Part shown: one piece after another, positions 24,674 to 32,754 of the stretch
Layout: each line of letters opens with the position of its first letter
Position numbering within the stretch: position 1 is the stretch's first letter
Program-made: the position numbers and the translations under genes
DNA from: Pseudomonadota bacterium
GTDB taxonomy: Bacteria > Desulfobacterota > Anaeroferrophillalia > Anaeroferrophillales > Tharpellaceae
Direction of reading: 5' to 3'
Length of the DNA stretch: 41,583 nucleotides
NCBI GenBank assembly: GCA_015486505.1
Contig: WFRP01000125.1
Location: 1 to 41,583, forward strand
Notes under the pieces: model-generated
Databases searched by the model: none
Seen by the model: the letters and a program-made list of their open reading frames with translations, nothing else
What the model was told of the DNA's origin: nothing

Positions 24674-25927
24674 GTGCCGGAGTTGAAAGATAAGTCAGTT
24701 TTCGCAATTATTGTTGCGGCCGGCAGCGGCAACCGCTGCCCCGGTCCCAGGGCCAAGCAGTTCCTTAACCTTAAAGGCAAACCCATCTATACCCGGAGTG
24801 TTCAGGCTTTCCAGGAAACCGCGTGCGTCTCCGGCATTATAATTGTCGGCCCCGGCAATAACGCGGCCGCCCTGCTTGAAATGCAGGCCCTGACCGAAAC
24901 TTTTCCCAAAGTAATAAAGGTTGTCGCCGGCGGCAAGAGCCGGACGGAATCGGTCGCCAACGGGCTTAAAGCCCTGCGTTCAAGCGGCAATATCACAGAA
25001 AACGACCCGGTTCTGATCCATGACGGCGTCCGCCCGCTGGTCACGCCGGAACTTATCCGGCAGGTGGCCGGCAAAGTCGGCCCCGACCAGATCGCCATCC
25101 CGACCACAACCCCAACGGCCACCGTTAAAAAAATTTCCGGAGAAACCATCACCGCAACCATCGACCGGGAGACCACCGGCCTGGCGCAAACCCCGCAGGG
25201 TGTAACTTATGCCCTGCTGGAAGAAGCCGTAAGCCACTGGCTGAAGCACCCGACGTCCGCAATCACTGATGAAGGTTCTCTCATCGAAAACCTGCCCCCC
25301 GAAAGACGACAGCAAATAATTATGAACAACGTTTCCGGCGATCCCGACAATCTTAAAATCACTTTTCCAAAGGATCTACAAAAGGCGGAAACCATTCTTG
25401 ATGAGAGAGAAAACCTTAAACCGGTTTCACCCGACAACCTCCCCTATAAACCCCGCGTAGCGACCGGCTTCGGCTACGATGTTCACGCCTTTGCCCCGCA
25501 GCGAAAACTTTTTCTGGGCGGCCTTGAAATCCCGCACCCTCTGGGCCTGGCCGGACATTCCGATGCCGATGTTTTAATTCATGCCTTAGTCGATGCCATC
25601 CTTGGCGCCATCGGGGCCGGCGACATCGGCCGCCATTTCCCGGATCACGACCCGACCTACAAAGACTTGAGCAGTCTTTTCTTTCTCCAAAGAACCATGC
25701 GGCTGGTTCAGAAACGGGGATTTCATCTGGAGGCGGCCGATATTACAGTGGTGGCCGAGCAGCCAAAACTCAAACCCCATATACCGGAGATGCTGACCCG
25801 ACTGCATCGATGCATTGCGCAGCCGTGCCAATTAAACATCAAGGCCACCACCAGCGAAGGCCTCGGGTTTACCGGTCGTCGCGAAGGGATCGCGGCTTAC
25901 GCGGTTGCGACCGTGACCGCAACCTGA
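24674..25927 (+). CDS. ispDF: Bifunctional IspD/IspF (MEP pathway)
   Basis: One 417-residue chain joins 2-C-methyl-D-erythritol 4-phosphate cytidylyltransferase (about 1-240) and 2,4-cyclodiphosphate synthase (about 258-417). IspD shows VAAGSGNRCPGPRAKQFL, GGKSRTESVANGL and IHDGVRPLV. IspF shows the zinc ligands in GYDVHAF and GHSDADVLIHAL, then DIGRHFPDHDP and TTSEGLGFTGR. The two steps are separated in the pathway by IspE, which is not here. Translation starts at GTG 24674, 3 bp after the upstream gene. Confidence 0.95.
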   Translation: MPELKDKSVFAIIVAAGSGNRCPGPRAKQFLNLKGKPIYTRSVQAFQETACVSGIIIVGPGNNAAALLEMQALTETFPKVIKVVAGGKSRTESVANGLKALRSSGNITENDPVLIHDGVRPLVTPELIRQVAGKVGPDQIAIPTTTPTATVKKISGETITATIDRETTGLAQTPQGVTYALLEEAVSHWLKHPTSAITDEGSLIENLPPERRQQIIMNNVSGDPDNLKITFPKDLQKAETILDERENLKPVSPDNLPYKPRVATGFGYDVHAFAPQRKLFLGGLEIPHPLGLAGHSDADVLIHALVDAILGAIGAGDIGRHFPDHDPTYKDLSSLFFLQRTMRLVQKRGFHLEAADITVVAEQPKLKPHIPEMLTRLHRCIAQPCQLNIKATTSEGLGFTGRREGIAAYAVATVTAT

Positions 25928-25943
25928 TTGCAGCCTGATTACC

Positions 25944-26744
25944 ATGATGATCCCACCTGCAAGTTCGCAAACTGAAAACATTTCCCGCCGGCTTGTCCGG
26001 CAGATTAACGATTCCCACCGGGCTTTCAAAATTGCACTCGGGCTTTCACTTATAATCCACGCGTTCCTGTTGCTGCCCGGCCTGTTCAACAAAACGCCCA
26101 GAAGGCTCTCCGATGAAAACCTGGTTGAGGTCAGGCTGCTTGATAAAGCCCCAAAATCCAAACCAAAATCCAGACCGCCGGTAAAACACCGCAAACCAAC
26201 CCTGAAACCTAAAAGGAAGCTCAAACACAAAAAAAAATCCAAGCCGAAAAAAAAATTGCGTAAGGTCACCAAGGAATCAACTCTCGCCCGCCGCCGCAGC
26301 GTTCCTAAAAAAAAGAAACCGGCCGCCGACAACAAACTTGAGGCGATCAAAAAACGTCTCGCCCGGCAACAGGAAGAAGAGAAACTCAACCAGATTCGCC
26401 AACGCCTGCGCCGTAGCGTATCACCCGCAGCTAAAGCCCGGCAAAGCCGCCTGACCCAGGCCTACAGTCAAACACTGACCGCCTGGATAATGCGCAACTG
26501 GCATTTGCCGGAATACCTTCTGAACAGCGGCCTTGAAGCCACAATCAGCTTGACGATTTCCGCCTCCGGAACTCTGATAAACCTTAATGAGGAACAATTA
26601 TCCGGCAATTCGATTTTTGATAACGCCATGCGCCAGGCCATCAGCAACGCTAACCCGTTTCCGCCTTTCCCGGCGGAATTAACTATTCCGCGGGAGGAAT
26701 TTGTCATAACTTTCAACCCCAACAAGATTCTTAAAGAGAACTGA
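25944..26744 (+). CDS. tolA: TolA/TonB-like energy transducer
   Basis: This 266-residue protein has one N-terminal membrane anchor (about residues 29-49), a very basic Lys/Arg/Pro-rich periplasmic linker (about 55-170) and a C-terminal TonB/TolA domain from about residue 175 (TLTAWIMRNWHLPEY, GLEATISLTISASGTL). TolA links inner-membrane TolQR to TolB-Pal. TolB, Pal and CpoB follow, so TolA is the best call, but no TolQ or TolR lies upstream where ispDF sits. Two A9 runs at 26229-26237 and 26247-26255 lie in the lysine-rich linker. The start may be either of two adjacent ATGs; no clear ribosome-binding site is seen. Confidence 0.82.
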   Translation: MMIPPASSQTENISRRLVRQINDSHRAFKIALGLSLIIHAFLLLPGLFNKTPRRLSDENLVEVRLLDKAPKSKPKSRPPVKHRKPTLKPKRKLKHKKKSKPKKKLRKVTKESTLARRRSVPKKKKPAADNKLEAIKKRLARQQEEEKLNQIRQRLRRSVSPAAKARQSRLTQAYSQTLTAWIMRNWHLPEYLLNSGLEATISLTISASGTLINLNEEQLSGNSIFDNAMRQAISNANPFPPFPAELTIPREEFVITFNPNKILKEN

Positions 26745-26747
26745 GCA

Positions 26748-28109
26748 ATGAAAAAAACAAGTTTCACAAAATCGGTCAAAGCAAGCCGCGCCCGGGTCCT
26801 GACCCTGCTGATGGTTTCCTGCATACTTCTAATCCTGGCCAACATAGCCCGGGCCCGGGTCTATCTTGAACTGGACTCACCCAACCTGCGGCGCGTCCCT
26901 CTGGCGATCGCCCCGCTGCAACCGCTTTGCGGCGCCAGCACCAATGCGGAAATTGCCCAGGTCGGACGTCAGATATTAATTGACGATCTCGAATTTTCTA
27001 CCTTTTTTGAACTGCTGCTTGACACTGAAAATTACCTCGAAAAACCCCAAAAATGCAGCCTCTCGCCCGGGACCTTTGATTACAGCAACTGGTCTTTGAT
27101 CGGGGCTGAACTGCTGATCAAAGCGGGCTATTCATTAAGCGGCAAAACCCTGGTCGCGGAATTTCGCCTCTACGACACCCTGGAAGGCAAAATGCTGATC
27201 GGGAAACGCTACCGCAGCCGGGCCAAAAATATCCGGCTGCTGTTCCATATGTTCACTAATCTTGTCGTGGAAAAGGTTACCGGCCTGCCCGGTGAATTCA
27301 CTGCCAAGATTGCCTTCTGCGGGCGCCGGCTCGGTGAACCGGCGCAAGAGTTATACATTTGTGATTATGACGGACAGGAATTACACCAGATCACCCGCAA
27401 TCACACTATCAACGTCTCCCCGGCCTGGTCCCATGACACCAATAAAATCGCCTACACTTCATATCTGAACAACAACCCCGATCTTTATGTTATCGACCTT
27501 AAAAAAGGCAAAGAGATACTTTTGAGCAAGCGCAAAGGGCTCAATGTGGCCGCCGACTGGTCGGCTGACGATCGCTACCTGACTTTGATGCAGCGCTATG
27601 CCCACCACAGCGAAATAACCATTATCGACAGCAGTTCGGGAAAAACCATACGCCGCCTGACCAACAGCCCTTCTAACCAGGCCTCACCCTGCTGGTCGCC
27701 TGACAACAGCGAAATCGCTTTTGTCTCCGACCGCAGCGGCACTCCCCATATTTACGTTATCCCGGCCTCCGGGGGCTCCTGGAGGCGCCTCACCAAAATC
27801 GACGCCTATAACGCCGACCCGGACTGGTCCGTTTGTAATGACAAAATCGTTTTCACCTCCAGGATCGATGGGATCTTCCAAATCTGCACGATCCGGCCGG
27901 ATGGTTCGGGCTACCGCCAACTAACCTTTACCAACAGTAATTGCGAAGTTCCCTGCTGGTCACCAAATGGCCGTCACATTCTTTTCACAAAGAAAATCAA
28001 CAATATCCGCCAGTTAATGGTTATGGACGCCAAGGGCCGCAACCTGAAACAGATCACTTTTGACAAAATCGACAAGAAAGGACCCAGCTGGTCCGCCAAC
28101 CGTCGATAA
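26748..28109 (+). CDS. tolB: Tol-Pal system protein TolB
   Basis: TolB is a periplasmic beta-propeller protein that binds Pal and the TolA C-terminus. The 453-residue precursor has a signal peptide (about 1-37, LLMVSCILLILANIARA), an N-terminal TolB domain (about 40-185) and WD40-like PD40 repeats from about 195. Repeat signatures include SPAWSHDTNKIAYTS, SPCWSPDNSEIAFVSD and VPCWSPNGRHILFTK. GAG lies before the ATG, 3 bp after tolA. About 460 bp and an R copy separate it from pal. Confidence 0.96.
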   Translation: MKKTSFTKSVKASRARVLTLLMVSCILLILANIARARVYLELDSPNLRRVPLAIAPLQPLCGASTNAEIAQVGRQILIDDLEFSTFFELLLDTENYLEKPQKCSLSPGTFDYSNWSLIGAELLIKAGYSLSGKTLVAEFRLYDTLEGKMLIGKRYRSRAKNIRLLFHMFTNLVVEKVTGLPGEFTAKIAFCGRRLGEPAQELYICDYDGQELHQITRNHTINVSPAWSHDTNKIAYTSYLNNNPDLYVIDLKKGKEILLSKRKGLNVAADWSADDRYLTLMQRYAHHSEITIIDSSSGKTIRRLTNSPSNQASPCWSPDNSEIAFVSDRSGTPHIYVIPASGGSWRRLTKIDAYNADPDWSVCNDKIVFTSRIDGIFQICTIRPDGSGYRQLTFTNSNCEVPCWSPNGRHILFTKKINNIRQLMVMDAKGRNLKQITFDKIDKKGPSWSANRR

Positions 28110-28287
28110 AACTCGCATAAAAGTAATCACGACAATAAAAAAACTTACAGGATAACTCGCAAATGTACTCGCAATAGAACAAATATAACCAACTAACCCA
28201 GGTTCCCGGAGCGCCCTAACCACAGAAAATATTGGAAGATTTTAATTAACCGGCTGCTTTTCAAAGGCATCACATTGACAAAACTAT
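28110..28287. other. AT-rich gap after tolB with no gene seen
   Basis: The tolB-pal gap runs from 28110 to 28570. The first 178 bases hold no convincing frame, hairpin or promoter. The rest is R8 and the pal upstream region. Confidence 0.6.
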
Positions 28288-28440
28288 CTAATGCGGAAAC
28301 AAATTCCCGCACCCCAAAAGAAAGTTTTCGGCCCGTACCCCAAGGGCAATCCGCTGGTCGCAGATAAGTACTCTTATCAGAACATTTTCTGATTATCAAA
28401 TCTGGTTTTTTGGTGCAGAAAATAACCTGTAAGGTACTAA
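28288..28440 (+). repeat. R element copy 8 (long middle, 3' module b)
   Basis: At 153 bp this is the longest copy, with CTAA at both ends. It combines the long middle with the long 3' module. The 5' stem has one A-C mismatch (GCGGAAA with TTCCCGC). It lies between tolB and pal. Confidence 0.9.
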
Positions 28441-28482
28441 ATATATGAAATTAGCTTGATTTTTTATATTAAAGGAGTTATG

Positions 28483-28488
28483 TATAGT
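28483..28488 (+). promoter_or_regulatory. Possible -10 element upstream of pal
   Basis: TATAGT matches the -10 consensus at five of six positions. No good -35 is found at 17 bases; TTGATT at 28456 gives a spacing of 21. It could serve pal independently of tolB. Confidence 0.3.
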
Positions 28489-28570
28489 GCATCAGACACT
28501 GTTTTAAAATGTTCTGGTATTAATTAAGCACTTGTTTAACCTTCAACAATCACCGAAAAAGGAGTCCCAA

Positions 28571-29122
28571 ATGAAAGCAGCAAAAGCAATTCTGGCGTTG
28601 GCTTTGTTCGCAAGCTTGATGTTTGTGTTCACAAGTTGCACATGCAAACCTGATCTCGAAGAAGAGAAAGTCACGCAACCGACGACAATGACAACCCCGG
28701 CCGCAGCAACCTCCTCCGAGGCGGTTAAACCGGCAGCGACCTCTACCGGCGTAGTTACCGTTGGCGACCGGGTGGTTGATATCGGCGACCATATTTTCCC
28801 GATCTATTTTGATTTCGACAAAGCCGCTTTACGCAGTGACGCCCGCGAAACTCTGGGGAAACTGGCGCAGTGGATGAAAGTCAACCCCGAGGTCAAACTG
28901 CGCATCGACGGCCACTGCGATGAACGCGGCTCAAACGAGTATAACCTGGCCTTAGGTGAAACCCGGGCCGCCAGCGCGCAGAAATATTTGGTCTATCTGG
29001 GAATCTCTCCGGAACGTTTTGAGATATTAAGTTTCGGTGAAGAAAAACCGGTCTGCAGCGAAGCCACGGAAAGCTGCTGGAGCCGATGCCGGCGGGATGA
29101 TTTTACAATTACCGCCAAATAA
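28571..29122 (+). CDS. pal: Peptidoglycan-associated lipoprotein Pal
   Basis: Pal is an outer-membrane lipoprotein that binds peptidoglycan and TolB. With start ATG 28571 (AAGGAGTCCCAA upstream) the product is 183 residues. The lipoprotein signal ends FVFTSC, with Cys23 the likely lipid site. A Thr/Ala/Pro linker leads to an OmpA-like domain (about 75-180) with IYFDFDKAALRSDARETL, the DAP-binding IDGHCDERGSNEYNLALGE and RFEILSFGEEKP. Repeats on both sides (R8, R9) isolate it from tolB and cpoB. Confidence 0.95.
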   Translation: MKAAKAILALALFASLMFVFTSCTCKPDLEEEKVTQPTTMTTPAAATSSEAVKPAATSTGVVTVGDRVVDIGDHIFPIYFDFDKAALRSDARETLGKLAQWMKVNPEVKLRIDGHCDERGSNEYNLALGETRAASAQKYLVYLGISPERFEILSFGEEKPVCSEATESCWSRCRRDDFTITAK

Positions 29123-29133
29123 TGAAACTTTCA

Positions 29134-29272
29134 TTAGTACCTTACAGGTTATTTTCGGTTTGAAAAAACAAGAAAATGTTCTGATAAGAGTACTTATTTG
29201 CGACCAGCGGAAGTGCCCCTGGGTACGGGCCGAAAAGGCCTGTTTGGGTTGCGGGATTTGTTCCCGCATTAG
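29134..29272 (-). repeat. R element copy 9 (long middle, 3' module a)
   Basis: Minus-strand copy, close to copy 6 in structure. It begins CTAATGCGGGAACA and ends GGTACTAA when read on its own strand. It starts 12 bases after the pal stop. Confidence 0.9.
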
Positions 29273-29299
29273 AATAATAGACTGCATCTGTAAACAAGA

Positions 29300-29351
29300 C
29301 CGGCGGGAAGCCAGACAGCTGACCGACAAGGTTCAGCTTGGCTCCCGCCGG
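29300..29351. ncRNA. Long near-perfect hairpin upstream of cpoB
   Basis: A 52-base segment folds almost end to end. CCGGCGGG pairs with CCCGCCGG, then AGCC/GGCT, then AGCTGA/TCAGCT, then CC/GG around a GACAA loop, with small bulges. It lies between R9 and the cpoB start, about 20 bases before the ATG, and no second copy is in the window. It could be a terminator without a strong T-run, an mRNA structure controlling cpoB, or a single palindromic repeat. Confidence 0.5.
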
Positions 29352-29371
29352 CGGTGGTTTGAATTTTGATC

Positions 29372-30190
29372 ATGAACGATTCGTATAAGTTAAAACTGAT
29401 CGCCATTCTGGTCATTGCATCGGCAATGATTTGCGGCTGTGCCGGTACTAATCAACAGCGCGAGGAGCAGGCAATCTACCACCGCCTTAACGCAATTGAA
29501 CAACAACAGGCAATCTTGCAGCGCGAGAGCGCCAGTGCCCAGAAAAAACTCAACGCCGACACCAACATCCGGCTTGACAACCTCGAAAGAGAGTTAAAAC
29601 TGCTCAGCGAGTCGGTTGAGGATGCCCTGGCCCGGCCCGAAGAAGTAAAATCAATTGACAAGTTTGAATTTGAAGGAACCATTGCCAACCTGGAGAAACG
29701 AATCCAGCAACTTGAGCAGGGAACAGCCACGGCTGCCCCAAATTCAGCCAAACCTAAAAACAACGTCCGGACTCCCCCGAGGCCGGCCCGCCCCGCCGCC
29801 AAAAAAGCCCCAGGCGCCCGCGAAAAGGCCCTCTATGACGATGCCTACAGCACTTTTAAGCGCGGCAATTTCAAAACGGCAAAAAATAAATTCGCAAAGT
29901 TTATTAAAACTTTCCCCAACAGCGGCTACAAGGTTAATTCTCAATTCTGGATCGGCGAATGCTATTATAAGATTGGAGATTACGCTGAAGCAATCATCAG
30001 GTATGATGAAATCATAGCCCAAGCCCCCCACCACCAGAAAGCGGCCAGCGCCCTCCTGAAACAGGGTTTTGCTTTCCTGAAACTCGGGGATACGACTGAC
30101 GGCAAACTAATTCTTGATAAAGTAGTCACAAACTACCCGAAAAGTGACCAGGCTGAAATTGCGCGGCGCAAACTCAAAACCATAAAATAG
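29372..30190 (+). CDS. cpoB: Tol-Pal system protein CpoB/YbgF
   Basis: CpoB is a periplasmic partner of TolA that coordinates outer-membrane constriction with peptidoglycan synthesis. The 272-residue precursor starts at ATG 29372. Its signal ends AMICGC, so here it may be a lipoprotein. A coiled coil (about 28-120) precedes a Pro/Ala/Lys linker and TPR repeats (about 150-270): LYDDAYSTFKRGNFKTAKNK, SQFWIGECYYKIGDYAEAI and ALLKQGFAFLKLGDT. The downstream gap contains R10. Confidence 0.92.
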   Translation: MNDSYKLKLIAILVIASAMICGCAGTNQQREEQAIYHRLNAIEQQQAILQRESASAQKKLNADTNIRLDNLERELKLLSESVEDALARPEEVKSIDKFEFEGTIANLEKRIQQLEQGTATAAPNSAKPKNNVRTPPRPARPAAKKAPGAREKALYDDAYSTFKRGNFKTAKNKFAKFIKTFPNSGYKVNSQFWIGECYYKIGDYAEAIIRYDEIIAQAPHHQKAASALLKQGFAFLKLGDTTDGKLILDKVVTNYPKSDQAEIARRKLKTIK

Positions 30191-30244
30191 CCGCAGCCGC
30201 GACATCGATGGCACAGGTTGTGCAGTTGTGCTAATATTAACATT

Positions 30245-30396
30245 TTCGTACCTTACAGGTTATTTTCTGCACCAAAAAACAAGATTTAATAGTCAGAAAA
30301 TGTTCTGATAAGAGTACTTATTTGCGACCAGCGGAAGTGCCCCTGGGTACGGGCCAAAAAAGCCCGATTGGGTTGCGGGATCTGTTCCCGCGTTAG
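30245..30396 (-). repeat. R element copy 10 (long middle, 3' module b)
   Basis: Minus-strand copy between cpoB and pilM. Its left flank is CTAA and its right flank CGAA on its own strand. The 5' hairpin GCGGGAACAGATCCCGC is intact. Confidence 0.9.
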
Positions 30397-30474
30397 ACAG
30401 TTCTCATAATACTTTATACCATACCCGAATATAATTACTAAAAAGTAACCAAAAACCGGGAGCCAATCCAATTT

Positions 30475-31539
30475 ATGTTATTCAGAAGAGACAAAACCCT
30501 GCTGGGCTTAAACATCGGCTCCGGCTACATTAAAATTGTTGAGCTCAAAGATTCCGGTTCAGTTCACACACTGAGTAGTTTCGGCTTGGCGGCCCTGCCT
30601 CCCGACGCGATTGTTGACGGAACAATCATGGACGCTTCCGCCATCGTCAATGCGATCATCAACCTTGCCGCCAATCTTAAGGTTAAAAAGAAACGGATCA
30701 GCACGTCAATCTCCGGCCACTCGGTTATCATAAAGAAAATAACCCTCCCGCTGATGGATGAAAACACCATCGAAGAAACGATCCACCAGGAAGCCACCCA
30801 GCATATTCCTTACGACATAAGCGATGTCAATCTTGACTTCCAGATTTTAGGCCCGAATGCGGACAATTCCGACAATATGGATATAATTCTGGTCGCCGTC
30901 AAAAAAGACACGATCAATGACTATCTGACCCTGGTTGAAATGGCCGGTTTTACCCCGGTAGTGGTTGATGTCGACACTTTTGCCCTCGAAAACACCTTTG
31001 AACATAACTATGAAGATAATGGAAAAAAAATAGTTGCCTTAATTGATATCGGGGCAAACTTGACCTGTATCAACATACTGGATGACGGCGTAACCTGTTT
31101 TTCGCGTAATATCACCTCCGGCAGCCGCGTTATCACCGAACAACTGCAGAAACAGTTCTCCTTAAGTTACGAGCAGGCCGAACTCCTCAAAATGGGCAGC
31201 CCGGAAAATTTTGCCGACGATATCACGGTTGCAATTTCAGCCATTAAAGAGGCGGCCTTCCCGCTAATCAACGAAATCATCAAAGCCATTGATTTTTTTC
31301 ACACTTCGGCGGTCGCGGATGGCCGCATTGAAAAAATCGTCTTAAGCGGGGGCGGCGCCAAAACCTTTAACATCATTAAAGACATTAAGAACAAATCCGG
31401 GATTGAGACTGAACTGGTCGATCCATTTCGCAATATCATGGTTCCGGAAAAATATTTTGATCTGGAATACATTCGTGAAATCGGCCCAATTGCCGCGGTC
31501 GCCACGGGCCTGGCCCTGCGCAAGGATGAGGTCAGCTGA
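30475..31539 (+). CDS. pilM: Type IV pilus assembly protein PilM
   Basis: PilM is an actin-like cytoplasmic ATP-binding protein that recruits PilN to the inner-membrane alignment complex. The 354-residue protein begins LFRRDKTLLGLNIGSGYIK, the first phosphate loop. Others are IVALIDIGANLTCINI (phosphate 2) and IVLSGGGAKTFNI (adenosine). GGGAG lies about 12 bases upstream. TGATG at its end overlaps the pilN start by one base. It is first in pilMNOPQ, and R10 lies before it. Confidence 0.95.
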   Translation: MLFRRDKTLLGLNIGSGYIKIVELKDSGSVHTLSSFGLAALPPDAIVDGTIMDASAIVNAIINLAANLKVKKKRISTSISGHSVIIKKITLPLMDENTIEETIHQEATQHIPYDISDVNLDFQILGPNADNSDNMDIILVAVKKDTINDYLTLVEMAGFTPVVVDVDTFALENTFEHNYEDNGKKIVALIDIGANLTCINILDDGVTCFSRNITSGSRVITEQLQKQFSLSYEQAELLKMGSPENFADDITVAISAIKEAAFPLINEIIKAIDFFHTSAVADGRIEKIVLSGGGAKTFNIIKDIKNKSGIETELVDPFRNIMVPEKYFDLEYIREIGPIAAVATGLALRKDEVS

Positions 31540-32153
31540 TGATCCATATAAACCTTCTGCCGGTACGAGCTGAACGTCGTAAAGAGTTCATCCGTAAACA
31601 ACTTTCAATTGCCGCGCTCACAATTTTCTTTGCCATTGCGGTTATGGGCCTCCTTTTTTTCCGGATTCAGGGACAATTAAATAAAACTAAAAGCTCTCTG
31701 GCAAGAACCAACAAAAAAATAAAGCAGCTGGACCCGGTCATCAAAAAGATTGACGCTTTCAAAAAAGAAAAAGCCGAGATCAGCAAAAAAATATCAGTTA
31801 TAATTGATCTTGACCGCTATCGCCTGGCCCCGGTAGTCGTGCTTTACGATCTCAACCGGCAGCGGCCGGAGAAACTCTGGTACACCGACATCAAGGAAAA
31901 CAACCGGCACCTGACCGTAAGCGGGGTCGCAATTGACAATGAAACCATCGTCAAGTTCCTGAACAACCTGAAAAAATCAATCCCTCTGCACAATTCCGAC
32001 CTGACTCTGCTGCGCTCTCAGAATATCCAGAAGCTGGATCTTAAAAAATTCACTATCGACTGTCCGCTGGATCTTGACGCCTTACCGGAAATGCTGGAAA
32101 AATCAGCTGCAACTCCGCCGGTTATTGCTGCAGAGGAGGAACAAAATGGCTGA
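31539..32153 (+). CDS. pilN: Type IV pilus assembly protein PilN
   Basis: PilN is an inner-membrane protein that binds PilM through its short cytoplasmic N-terminus, visible here as the conserved MIHINLLPVRAERRKE. One membrane segment (about 25-45) is followed by a coiled coil and a ferredoxin-like periplasmic domain (KLWYTDIKENNRHLTVSGVA). The product is 204 residues. Its last 8 bases overlap pilO, so translation is coupled. Confidence 0.95.
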   Translation: MIHINLLPVRAERRKEFIRKQLSIAALTIFFAIAVMGLLFFRIQGQLNKTKSSLARTNKKIKQLDPVIKKIDAFKKEKAEISKKISVIIDLDRYRLAPVVVLYDLNRQRPEKLWYTDIKENNRHLTVSGVAIDNETIVKFLNNLKKSIPLHNSDLTLLRSQNIQKLDLKKFTIDCPLDLDALPEMLEKSAATPPVIAAEEEQNG

Positions 32154-32754
32154 TTTCAGCTTTGATTTTCTCCATAACACTCCGGCCCCCAAACGCGCTT
32201 TAATGTTGTTGGGGATAGTGGCTCTTCTGGCCGGCGGTTTCACCTACTTTATCTATATGCCCAAGCTGAAAACCCTGCAGAGAACCGAACGTAAGCTTAA
32301 AAAGGCTCGGGTAACGCTGCATCAGACGCAGCAGGTTGCAAGTCAGCTCCCCAAATTAGAAGCGGAAATTGCCAGGCTTAATATTGCCTTCAAAAAAGCT
32401 CTGAAGAAATTACCGGACAGTAAAGAAATCCCGGCCCTCCTCCTGAAAATAACTAAACTGGGCAAAGAAGCAAAACTTTCATTCAACCTGTTTCAACCGT
32501 TGGGCAACCGCAACCGGGATTTCTATGCCGAGGTTCCGATTGATATTGAAGTTCAGGGCGGTTACCATGCTATCGGCCGGTTTTTCAGCCAGATCTGCGC
32601 GATGCCGAGAATTGTAAACGTTTACAATTATTCCCTGGGTGATTACAAGCTGACGGCCGACGGCGACCCTCAGCTTAAAGCCAGGTTTCAGGCGGTCACC
32701 TATACATTTATCGATAAACCCGAACCCAAACTCAAAAAGGGTAAGAAGAAATAA
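32146..32754 (+). CDS. pilO: Type IV pilus assembly protein PilO
   Basis: PilO pairs with PilN in the periplasmic alignment complex. The start is ATG 32146 (MADFSFDFLHNTP), with GAGGAGGAACAAA upstream; the longer frame from 32074 reads pilN in another frame and is rejected. The 202-residue protein has one membrane segment (about 19-38), a coiled coil (about 42-95) and a PilO domain (KITKLGKEAKLSFNLFQPLG, VQGGYHAIGRFFSQI). Its stop overlaps the pilP ATG by one base. Confidence 0.94.
   Translation: MADFSFDFLHNTPAPKRALMLLGIVALLAGGFTYFIYMPKLKTLQRTERKLKKARVTLHQTQQVASQLPKLEAEIARLNIAFKKALKKLPDSKEIPALLLKITKLGKEAKLSFNLFQPLGNRNRDFYAEVPIDIEVQGGYHAIGRFFSQICAMPRIVNVYNYSLGDYKLTADGDPQLKARFQAVTYTFIDKPEPKLKKGKKK

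Noticed and set aside
28480-28527. 15-codon leader peptide (MYSASDTVLKCSGIN) before pal, after AAAGGAG
   Set aside because: Only two bases separate GGAG from the ATG, there is no run of regulatory codons, and TATAGT inside it fits a promoter better.
22776-29329. Small open frames (starting MREQIPQPK...) repeated inside several R copies
   Set aside because: The frame is shared only because the DNA is repeated. It breaks or shifts in copies with the other middle or 3' module, runs into unrelated flanking sequence and lacks a ribosome-binding site.
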